Origin: Tillandsia leiboldiana | Taxonomy: Eukaryota; Streptophyta; Magnoliopsida; Poales; Bromeliaceae | Assembly: GCA_029204045.2 (NCBI GenBank) | Contig: JAQNDB010000253.1 | Span: forward strand, 1 to 64,000 | Direction: 5' to 3' | Length of the DNA stretch: 64,000 nucleotides | In this document: in pieces, positions 43,244 to 53,381 of the stretch | Position numbering within the stretch: position 1 is the stretch's first letter | Layout: every line of letters begins with the position of its first letter | Made by a program: the position numbers and the translations under genes | Notes under the pieces: generated by a model | The model's database searches: none | Told to the model about the DNA's origin: nothing | Seen by the model: the letters and a program-made list of their open reading frames with translations, nothing else

Positions 43244-46200
43244 ATGTCATCGACATAGATTTGTGCTACAATGAAATTGCTTTGATAATGCTTCACAAAG
43301 AGAGTCCTGTCAGCTCCCACTCGAGTATAGCCCTTCTCCAAAAGGTGCTTTGTCAACCTTTCGTACCATGCTCGCGGTGCTTGTTTCAGACCGTAAAGAG
43401 CCTTTTTCAAACGAAAAACATGGTTAGGTTGTTTATGGTCTACAAAACCTTTCGGTTGAGCCACATAAACTTTCTCATTTAAAAACCCATTTAGAAATGC
43501 GCTCTTAACGTCCATTTGAAATAATTTGATTTTAAAATGACAAGCAATAGCAAATAGTATACGAATGGACTCGAGTCTAGCTACAGGGGCGAATGTTTCA
43601 TCAAAGTCTATACCTTCTACTTGAGAGTAGCCTTGAGCAACTAATCGTGCCTTGTTCCTGATGATAGTACCATCCTCATTTTTCTTGTTCTTGAAGATCC
43701 ATTTGGTACCTATCACATTATGTTGCTTTGGAGGCTTCGTTAATTCCCAGACTTTGTTTCGCTCAAATTGATGGAGCTCTTCCTGCATTGCTTTAATCCA
43801 GTAGTCATCCTGAAGAGCTTCATCTATGTTCTTTGGTTCGATTAAAGATACGTAGCAAGCGAATCCACAAACCAACTGCCTCCGAGTTCTAACTCCTTCT
43901 TGTGGATCTCCAATAATATTCGATTCCGGATGATCCTTGGAGATTCGTAGCGTTTGTTGAAACGGAGTACTCGGAGATATATGAGATGATTCCTGCACAT
44001 TAGATAAACTTGAAGAACCATTAGATGCATCATTAATATTGGAAGTATTATTATGAGAAGATGCAACGGCAGGAGAATCATCATCTAGAGAGATATCGAG
44101 GGTAGATTTTTCAGATGCAAAGTGAAAAGCTTCATCTACTTTAACATTTATAGATTCTACGATCGTCTTAGATTCCAAGTTAAATACTCGATATGCTCTA
44201 CTATTAGTAGAATACCCCAGGAAAATCCCTTCGTCACTTCGTGAGTCAAACTTTCCAAGATTTTTACGGTCACGTAAAATGTAACACCGACTCCCGAAGA
44301 TGCGAAAATATTTGATGTTGGGTTTTCTACCACACCATAGTTCATATGGTGTATTTAACGTTCCCGGGCGCAAATAAACTCGATTAATTACATAGATTGC
44401 AGTGTTCACAGCTTCAGCCCAAAAATGTAGCGGTAAATTCCGGCTGTGAAGCATAACACGTGCCATCTCTTGAACAACCCTGTTTTTGCGCTCGACAACA
44501 CCATTCTGTTGAGGTGTATAGGGTGCAGAGAATTCATGCTTAATACCGTTTGAAGTACAAAAGTCAATGAATTTAGAATTAATGAATTCTCCACCTATAT
44601 CACTTCTAACACGAATGATCTTTTCATTCTTTTCAATCATAATACGAAGGCAAATCTCGTGAAAAGAATCAAAAGTATCAGCTTTCTCTTTTAAAAATGC
44701 TACCCAAGAATACCGAGAGAAATCATCAATCATCAAGAAAATATACCATTTACCTCCCAAAGATGGTTGACGAGTTGGCCCCATTAAATCCATGTGTAAA
44801 AGTTCCAAAGGTCGTTTTGTACCAACGTGATTCAAGTTCTTGTGTGCAGTTCTGGACTGTTTTCCCTTTTGGCAACCACCACACACAATGTTTTGTTTAA
44901 ATAAAAGTTTTGGAACCCCCTTGACCACGTCCTTGTTTGAAATTTTAACAAGTTCCTTAAAATTTATGTGACCTAGCCTTTCATGCCAAAGTGTTTCATT
45001 ATTCAAAGAAACTAGGTTACATTTTTCTGAAATTTTATTAGGAACAACATAGCAATTGTTTTCAGATCTAACCCTTTTTAAAAAGAAGACATGATCCTTA
45101 TCAGTTACAACGCATTCAACAGATGAAAAGTTAACTGAAAAACCATTGTCGCAAAGTTGACTTATGCTTATGAGGTTAGTCTTAAGGCCATCAACAAATA
45201 AGACGTTTTTCAAAATCGGGCCATCTGGAATAGCTACCGTCCCTTTTCCAACAATTTTGGAAGATCGACCGTCTCCGAAAACAACAAGTCCACCGGAGAT
45301 TTTCTCAAGATTTTGAAAACTATTTTTGTCACCGGTCATGTGACGGGAACAACCGCTATCCAGATACCAAGACGAACTATCATATGCATGTAAGGAAACA
45401 TTGGTAACAAGACAAGGAAAAATTTCACCTTTGCGCACCCAAACCTTTTTGGAATGCGTCGGTAATGGTCGTGAAGTTATATGCCTAGGTGAAAGCATCT
45501 TGTTAAAACGATTGCTGCTCCTTGATGTGGTCGTCTTGCGCGGTAAACTACCAGGGTTCTTTTCTTTCAATTGATTTGGAATTGATTTCCGAGGAATCAC
45601 CTTTGTGGTAGTCATTGCAAGAGATGTTTGAGGTGAGCATTTGACTCCCATCTTGCAATATCTTCTTATGTGCCCTGAAACACCACAACGAAAACATACC
45701 TTAGATCTTGACGATCCCAAAGAGGATGAAGTAGGTTTGTTGTCATTGTTTGTCTTGAATTCCGGTGTCGGAGGAGGAGATACCGACTGAGGCACAAAAA
45801 CTGTCCCACTCGAACTTGGACTGTTTCCAGTTTGAGTGTATCCGAGGCCGAACCGATTTGATTGACCAAGACCAAGAAGTCTATCCAGCTTACTCCTTCC
45901 TGAAGAGAATCGCTGTAAGTCATCCTTGAGTTGGAAAATGGTCTTTGTCATTTCCAGGTTATCCTGTCGAGCCTCGTTGTAGAGCTTTGAGAAGTGATTC
46001 GCTTTATCTACCAGATTTGTATGTTCCTTCTCAAGTTGCTCATTGGACTATTGAAGGGAAACATTTGCTTTTATCAGGTTTTCCCTTTCCACTTCAAGAG
46101 CGTTTGAGAGAGAAATTGCCCTTTTTGCTTCTTCTTCGAGATCATGCAATCTCCCTCTCAAACTCTTGTTTTGCTTAGCCACTTTCTTTGAATCCCTCAA

Positions 46201-47427
46201 AAGTCTGTGGTAGGCTAGAGCAAAATCTTCACCTTCCGAATCATCCGATTCATTGTCCGTTGCATTCTTTTCAACAGTGGAGTTGGACAATGACTCGGAC
46301 GTACTTGCCATAAAGCACATGAAGGGTGAAGATATGGACGCGTGGAATGCCGTGGAGCTCTTTTCTTCATCACTTGAAGACGACTCATTTGACGTTGAGT
46401 TGTCATCCCAAGTGACGACTTGCATCGCCTTCTTCTTTGCCGGATACTTGTTGGGACACTCCGTTGCAATGTGGCCGTAGCCTTGACATTTGAAGCATTG
46501 TAGTTGTCCCTCTGAACTTTTCTTATCCTTTGAGAAGTTCTCTTGCTTTCTTGACTTGTAACTTGAAGTACCCTTGCCTTTGTTCGACTTTCCGAATGAT
46601 GGAGATTTACTTGAATTACCCCTTCGAAAGTTGCGGCGAAACTTCCTTGTCAAGAGAGCGAGCTGCTTCTCAAATTCCTCCATAGAAAGGTTCTCGTCAT
46701 CGTCTGAGGAGGATGTATCCGCGTCTTCTTCCTTAGTTGTTTTCAACACATAACCTGAAGACTTAGAAGTGGATGCCTTTCCAGAAGAATTGTTAGTAGT
46801 AAATGTCATTTCATATGTTTGTAATGAACCAACTAATTCTTCTACACGTATTTCGTCCGGGTGTTTAATAGTTTCAATGGCTGTAACCTTTGGGCGAAAT
46901 CGTTCAGGAAGAGTTCTTAAGATCTTTCTTACAATCTTAAATTCTGGAATCTTCTCTCCCAGGTTAGCACATGAGTTTACGATGTCTTGCAATCGTGTAT
47001 AGTAGTCCGTGAAAGATTCATTTTCTGCCATCAAGATAGAGTCAAACTTGCTCGTAAGCATTTGCAGTTTCTGAATCTTCACGAGGTTAGTTCCCTCATG
47101 TGTAACCTGAAGAACATCCCAGATTTCTTTCGCAGTCTCACATGCTGAGACGCGAGAGAACTCAGTTTGAGATAAGGCATTAAAAATGGCATTAATTCCC
47201 TTGCCATTGTAAGAAGATGAATCTAACTCTTCCTTGGTCCATTTCGACCTAGGTTTTAAGGTGCGAACATCACCAATAAATTCAGTTGGATTAGACCATC
47301 CTAATTCAATTGATTGCCACACCCGTTCGTCGATGGAAATTAAAAAGGCTTTCATCCGCACTTTCCAGTACGCATAATTTGTTCCATCGAAGAACGGGGG
47401 TCGGTTGATGTTTTCACCTTCAACCAT
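43244..47427 (-). pseudogene. gag-pol: Gag-Pol 5' part, S3: gag, protease, integrase, start of RT
   Basis: One continuous minus-strand frame from the gag ATG (47427), broken only by TAG at 46048-46050 in the gag coiled coil (a Glu codon in S1). The first CCHC is CFKCQGYGHIATEC and the second CFRCGVSGHIRRYC. Protease has the Asp-Ser-Gly motif (SSWYLDSGCSRHMT). Integrase has the HHCC finger (WHERLGH...CGGCQKGKQ), MDLMGP Asp, RSDIGGEF Asp and QNGVVERKNR Glu. RT runs to YVDDI, where S4 is inserted. Unlike S1, S2 and S4, gag and pol share a frame here. Inactive because of the stop and the split. Confidence 0.92.
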
Positions 47428-47446
47428 TGTTTACAACCCTATTCCC

Positions 47447-47458
47447 GCTCTGATACCA
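47447..47458 (-). other. Primer-binding site, S3
   Basis: Reverse complement TGGTATCAGAGC, two bases from the LTR: canonical initiator tRNA-Met complement. Confidence 0.92.
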
Positions 47459-47460
47459 CT

Positions 47461-48811
47461 TGTTGGGTTATATGTAATACGGATCTAAATAGGGAAAAAA
47501 ACACCTAGAGGGGGGTGAATAGGTGTAAACGTATAAACACTCAAAAATCGTTGCGATAAAAATCCAATGCGGAAATAAAAAATAACTCGCAAGATTTTTA
47601 CGTGGAAAACTCCATCACCGGAGTAAAAAACCACGGGACCGATAACACGGCAGAAATCCACTAGAATTAAAACACGTACAAGGTGATTTACCGTACACAC
47701 TTACGACTCAACCTTTTCCATACGCTCCTAGAGGATCTTTTTCGCTCGCTCCGCGACGCTTCTCGAATCCACGATCTGCGCCCAACGCCGAATCCACGGC
47801 GTCCAACGTCGAATCCACGACGTCCGACCGAGTCCACGGTCTTCACCCAATAGCACCCTTCGAATCCACGAATGTGCCTCGCTCCGAATCCACGAGAGCG
47901 GTTGAACCTTGAATCCACAAGGACACGCGAATCCACGCGCCGATTTTTGGGGTAAATCGTTGTTTTTGGTGGTGATGATCCGCTGAATACTTAGATCAAA
48001 GATAGATCGGAAATACCATCTAAGTATTCATTAGTTTGATTCAACTCAAGATGTGAGTATGAAAACCTAGAATCAAACTAATCAATATAGATGAAGAAAC
48101 ATAGAGTATTCTCTAATGATTTCCTTTCTTCTCTATATGTGGATCTAGAGCCGTATAAAATAAGATATGAATATGACGGCTATTTTTCTTCTTTTTGGAT
48201 TAACCCTAGAACAAGAGCCATAGGGTCTATTTATAGGTTAGAAACCCTAGGAAGGAGATAAGAATCAAAAACCTATCATTTCTGGAAATTTTACGGACGG
48301 CGATCCGGATCGGATTAGCTGTGATCCGGATCGTCGTAACGAGTCAGGCAATTCCAGAAAAACGAAGGTTCGGGATCCGGATCGAAGTGCTTGATCCGGA
48401 TCGTTCATACAGTTCACCAAACATCAACGTTCGGGATCCGGATTGCGAAGCCTGATCCGGATCGTTCAAGAAAAATGGTAAACTCAGTGTTCGGGATCCG
48501 GATCAAGAGAGGCTACGATCCGGATTGAACTGGTGTATGAACGAACCACCTTCGGGATCCGGATTGAACAATCTGATCCGGATCCTGAACATGTCCCAAG
48601 TCCAGTTTTTGATTTTTATGCAATAAAAGATTCTTCCAAGTGTTTCTACACTACAAGAAGTATTCGGATCACACAAAATCTTTAGTTAAACATACCTGAT
48701 CCTTTTGAATTCTTCTTTCTTGAGATTGAGTTAAATGATCCAACTTTCTTCACCTTCAATCTTCAAGACTTGAGACTTTCACGAAACTACGCCAACTCAA
48801 ATTCCGTAACA
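47461..48811 (-). repeat. 5' LTR of S3 (1351-bp subfamily)
   Basis: TG...CA, 1351 bp, with ten U3 palindromes (48302-48584) and the R/U5 hairpin array (47757-47939, one loop changed to TGGACT). Immediately right of it, sequence switches to plus-strand gag. Confidence 0.94.
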
Positions 48812-49109
48812 GAACAAAGGCAAGGGTACTTCAAGTTACAAGTCAAGAAAGCAAGAGAACTTCTCAAAGGATAAGAAAAGTTCAGAGGGACAACTACAAT
48901 GCTTCAAATGTCGAGGCTACGACCACATTGCAACGGAGTGTCCCAACAGGTATCCGGCAAAGAAGAAGGCGATGCAAGTCGTCACTTGGGATGACAACTC
49001 AACGTTAAATGAGTCGTCTTCAAGTGATGAAGAAAAGAGCACCACGGCATTCCACGCGTCCACATCTTCACCCTTCATGTGCTTTATGGCAAGTACGTCC
49101 GAGTCATTG
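48812..49109 (+). pseudogene. gag: Sirevirus gag scrap flanking the tandem
   Basis: Plus-strand match to S1 gag around 2229-2526: NKGKGTSSYKSRK, the first CCHC (with Gly to Asp, CFKCRGYDHIATEC) and TWDDNSTLNESSSSDEEK. It begins exactly at the S3 LTR end and stops at the next LTR start. It is the older host copy into which the tandem, and separately a gypsy-type LTR, were inserted. Confidence 0.85.
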
Positions 49110-49896
49110 TGTAGAATACCGGGATTTCGGACGGTGCGCCGACCTCGCAAGATGGCATGGAGCGGAGGAAATTGTCATGAGCGTGTTCCACTTAGGTTTA
49201 CAGATGAGTTTGGGTTGATTCGGATCAACGCGGAAGCCCCAGCTGCATTCGGAGTTTTCCGGGCGTTTTCCGTGATAGAGGTCTGGTTCCGGGAAAGTCT
49301 CGACCTCATAGTGGTGTGCAGAAAATTGGGAAACACTTGGAACAGGCATATTTTATAATTACAGCGGAGTTCGGGAGGTTCCGGACTGACGCGGAGGACC
49401 CGAGGGCAAAAAGTGAGTTGGAATTGGCAATTTTGGAGCCGGTTTTTGGATTGAGCACACCGACTCCACGGTTGAGCTTTTTCCCTAATCTGTCAATACA
49501 CATGCTCAAAGCTTTTTCTCCTCAAAAAGCTCAACCGTGGAGTCGGTGTGCTCAATCCAAAAACCGGCTCCAAAATCGCCAATTCCAACTCACTTTTCGC
49601 CCTCGGGTCCTCCGCGTCAGTCCGGAACCTCCCGAACTCCGCTGTAATTATAAAATATGCCTGTTCCAAGTGTTTCCCAATTTTCTGCACACCACTATGA
49701 GGTCGAGACTTTCCCGGAACCAGACCTCTATCATGGAAAACGCCCGGAAAACTCCGAATGCGGCTGGGGCTTCCGCGTTGATCCGAATCAACCCAAACTC
49801 ATCTGTAAACCTAAGTGGAACACGCTCATGACAATTTCCTCCGCTCCATGCCATCTTGCGAGGTCGGCGCACCGTCCGAAATCCCGGTATTCTGCA
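49110..49896 (+). repeat. LTR palindrome: two inverted 373-bp gypsy LTR starts
   Basis: Left arm 49110-49482 starts TGTAGAATACCGGG; right arm 49524-49896 is its reverse complement, ending CCCGGTATTCTGCA; the spacer is 41 bases. The right arm is preceded on the minus strand by a polypurine tract (TAAGGAGGGGAGAG, 49897-49910), so it is the start of a gypsy 3' LTR in minus orientation. The left arm is the same LTR start in plus orientation. No obvious target duplication (CATTG versus CTCTC). Confidence 0.85.
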
Positions 49897-52426
49897 CTCT
49901 CCCCTCCTTAAAGGGTTTCGTCCTCGAAACCAAAATAAATCCATAACTCAGGAGGGTGTCTCAATCAGATGGGGATAGGAGATCCTCAGCTCATCCTCAA
50001 GCTCTCAAGTGGCCAATCACACTCATCATGATGGTTTCACTGAACCTTCACCCAAGGTAAGACCCGACTGCAAATTCCTTTTGTCTCACCAACAAGAATT
50101 GCATCGGTCGCTCCTAAAAGCTCCAATCTTCGTCCAATTTCATGAAGCGAAATCCAAATCATGCAGATGATCACATATACATCTTCCAGCCCGAAAAATA
50201 CCCACGGTCAAGCTCCCCGCGTAAGCTCAAATCTATAAAATATCCCCGCGGCTGGCGGCTTTCAAAAACCATGATCTCTAATTTCAACTCTAAGCCTCCA
50301 ATTGGCATAACTCCCCCCCCGTTGCTCCTCAGCAACCAGTATGTTCAAAGCTCCACAAGTGCACTCTCCCATCCGCCAACCGGAGAAGGAAGTCTGTCGT
50401 CAGGATCATTTCTCAAGTTCCATCAGGAGCAACCATTGATCAATCACCTCATTCCCAAGGTTGCACTGCTCGCCTATCCAAGGCGTGCTGACCAAAAGTC
50501 CTTGCCGGTATAATGTTATGCCATAAGATCAATCTTACAATTCCGATAACTCTGACCTCCGGCGTTGCCTCAACCAAAATCCTCCTGAGTAACCAAGTAC
50601 TTCAGGTTCAAGGGTCTAAGGATAACTTCACACTCTCTCTAACGCTGGCAGCAACTGCAACAATGCTGGTATCCTCCTCAGCTTATTTCCTCATAGCTAC
50701 ACTGGCCCTGCTTAGTCTAAAAAACTTCTGACCTTAGTCACCATCATAGGTTTAGGCCAAACCCAACGGCATCACTCTTCGTTGGGTCCACAGTCACTCT
50801 TGTAGCTGAATCGCAGGCCTAACAACACCACCTTCCGAAGTCGACATGCATACTCTAATAACTTGGCATATGACTTCTTTTCTCAAAAGTTACAGCACTA
50901 CTCTCAAGTGCTCCTAAAGCTCTATGTCACTTCGAAAATGAAACCAAATAACCACGACGGTACTACCACCAATCCGTCCAACCACAGCTGGAAAAGCACA
51001 ATACCTAAAGTCGGTAGGGCATTAGTCAATCCATTTGACCCCGCAAAAGCTCATAATGCCCCCACTGGTTCCTGATCACTATCAGGGCACAGCCCTCGGC
51101 TAAAATGATTTCATAATGCTATCAATCTCACGAAGGCATCTGCCAAGCACAATCCAAAACTGACCGTGTTTGAACCATTCAAGAAATCTCACCGTTGTGT
51201 ACTCACAACGTGGCATCACTGCCGTATACCAACGGCGTGGCAGCATACTCAAGTATTAAACTCTCAGATCCTCATTGTCGTACTCCCACGACATGGTATC
51301 GATCACATAGACCCCTCGATCCATCAAAATCCGCTATCAGCTCACTGTTTCACGGGTGATACTCCAAGAGGAGCTATCGAATTTGGTGCAGTTCCCAAAC
51401 TATGTCGACCACTATCTCGATCTTAATTCCACTAAGCGGCGGCTTCGAAAATCAGTTCAGGTAGACTTACCCCCCTGGGGTCACACAGCGATAAGAACAA
51501 ACTTTAATCCCGACGCCGCGGTAGGCACTTCCTCTACAGTCGCTAGCAACGCGATACGACCACGACTCAACTCTGCCGTGGTCTAACTCCCCTGATATAG
51601 GTATCTCAAATTCCCTTCCGGTTTCTGCTTTACACTGTTGGACGAAGGCCCTCGAATAGATAAGAACGAAGCTCGATCCGAGTCCTCAGCTACTCTCCTG
51701 GTGGTCCAATAGGACGAATTCGACGCCACACTCTCTCATCGTCCTTATCCAAAAGTGCGCAACTCAGGGCACCTGATACTGTTCCTGGATGAATAGGTCC
51801 TCAAACGACTCTCCGAAGCAGCAATTCAGTTCTCGGCCTTCCAAGGCTTCAAACTCTGCCCCGAAGTCTGTAGGGGATGGACTGGCGGATGCACAACTAT
51901 CAATCAGCAATCTCTCGATGCTCCCGCACTGCTCACAATGCCAACTAGGTCGAAAACGATGATGCCGCGGCCGGAAGTACTACTGACGGTACCCCGAGAA
52001 ATGCTCTCGGTCCAAGCAGGCGCATCACGCGCTCCATGTTCTTTTCCTGGCGCCGCATCGCCTCAACGTCGGGACATCTTAGGCTTGTAACTCTCAGACC
52101 TCACTCTGCTCCATCCAATTAGCCTCCCGCTGTTCGACCCCTCATCCAAGGTCAAACACGCCCTCGCCGCTGCACGGCGTCTCGGAAGCATCGGAAACCA
52201 CTGCAACAGAACAAACATTAGGACCCAAAATTCTCTCGACCCAATCAAGCGAAAGTCTACATCATGTTATCCTTACTAAAGTATTATGTTGTCTGCAACC
52301 AACATAATCATCTTTAGAGGAATAACATGTAGGATCACTCACCCCAATCCTCTGGGAGAGGTAAAAACCCAATCAGGACTCTCGCTAAAGTCACGTCTCT
52401 CACGACAGTCATCCTAATGTCCACCC
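49897..52426 (-). mobile_element. G1 left half: decayed gypsy interior, minus strand
   Basis: Minus strand runs from a 5' leader at 52426 down to the polypurine tract and GAGGACGAAAC motif (rc near 49910-49930). It is recognisably homologous to the L1 interior: the leader hairpin (52283-52308 core), the ATGGATCGAGGGGTCT block (rc near 51310-51325) and the RT-region block near 50750-51020 all match. It is about 2.5 kb versus 3.5 kb in L1. No intact gene; the open frames are short and do not match protein families. Confidence 0.75.
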
Positions 52427-53381
52427 CAGAGCCTAGGAATATAGGTCGCTGAGGACTTAGAGACCCTAGGCTATTGGGTGGACATTAGGATGACTGTCGT
52501 GAGAGACGTGACTTTAGCGAGAGTCCTGATTGGGTTTTTACCTCCCCCAGAGGATTGGGGTGAGTGATCCTACATGTTATTCCTCTAAAGATGATTATGT
52601 TGGTTGCAGACAACATAATACTTTAGTAAGGATAACATGATGTAGACTTTCGCTTGATTGGGTCGAGAGAATTTTGGGTCCTAATGTTTGTTCTGTTGCA
52701 GTGGTTTCCGATGCTTCCGAGACGCCGTGCAGCGGCGAGGGCGTGTTTGACCTTGGATGAGGAGTCGAACAGCGGGAGGCTAATTGGATGGAGTAGAGTG
52801 AGGTCTGAGAGTTACAAGCCTAAGATGTCCCGACGTTGAGGCGATGCGGCGCCAGGAAAAGAACATGGAGCGCGTGATGCGCCTGCTTGGACCGAGAGCA
52901 TTTCCCGGGGTACCGTCAGTAGTACTTCCGGCCGCGGCATCGTCGTTTTCGACCTAGTTGGCATTGTGAGCAGTGCGGGAGCATCGAGAGATTGCTGATT
53001 GATAGTTGTGCATCCGCCAGTCCATCCCCTACAGACTTCGGGGCAGAGTTTGAAGCCTTGGAAGGCCGAGAACTGAATTGCTGCTTCGGAGAGTCGTTTG
53101 AGGACCTATTCATCCAGGAACAGTATCAGGTGCCCTGAGTTGCGCACTTTTGGATAAGGACGCTGAGAGAGTGTGGCGTCGAATTCGTCCTATTGGACCA
53201 CCAGGAGAGTAGCTGAGGACTCGGATCGAGCTTCGTGCTTATCTATTCGAGGGCCTTCGTCCAACAGTGTAAAGCAGAAACCGGAAGGGAATTTGAGATA
53301 CCTATATCAGGGGAGTTAGACCACGGCAGAGTTGAGTCGTGGTCGTATCGCGTTGCTAGCGACTGTAGAGGAAGTGCCTAC
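52427..53381 (+). mobile_element. G1 right half: same gypsy interior, plus strand
   Basis: Starts near the primer-site edge (CAGAGCCTAGG, 52428-52438). From 52476 it is the mirror image of 51521-52426 over 906 bases with no net indel and few mismatches. The leader hairpin core is 52594-52619 and the extended stem CATGTTAT/ATAACATG spans 52573-52639. It is interrupted at 53381 by a solo LTR and continues at 56214. Confidence 0.82.

Larger units (their letters stand above)
17083..48811 (-). mobile_element. S3: minus-strand Sirevirus-like element split by S4
   Basis: Minus-strand order: 5' LTR 47461-48811, primer site, gag-pol (43244-47427, continuing at 22217-23155), spacer and internal promoter, env-like ORF, purine tract, shared 3' LTR 17083-18433. 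S4 (23156-43243) interrupts it with an ATGTC duplication. This copy retains protease and full integrase. It carries one nonsense codon in gag and is physically split, so it is inactive now. To its right is GAACA, a candidate half of the target duplication of the whole tandem. Confidence 0.9.

Noticed and set aside
49110..49896. A foldback or Mutator-type DNA transposon with long terminal inverted repeats
   Set aside because: No flanking target duplication is seen. The right arm directly abuts a gypsy polypurine tract and GAGGACGAAAC motif, so LTR origin fits better. It is not fully excluded.
50142..51586. Short plus-strand ORFs (60-123 codons) in G1
   Set aside because: They run antisense to decayed gypsy sequence homologous to the L1 interior and show no conserved motif.
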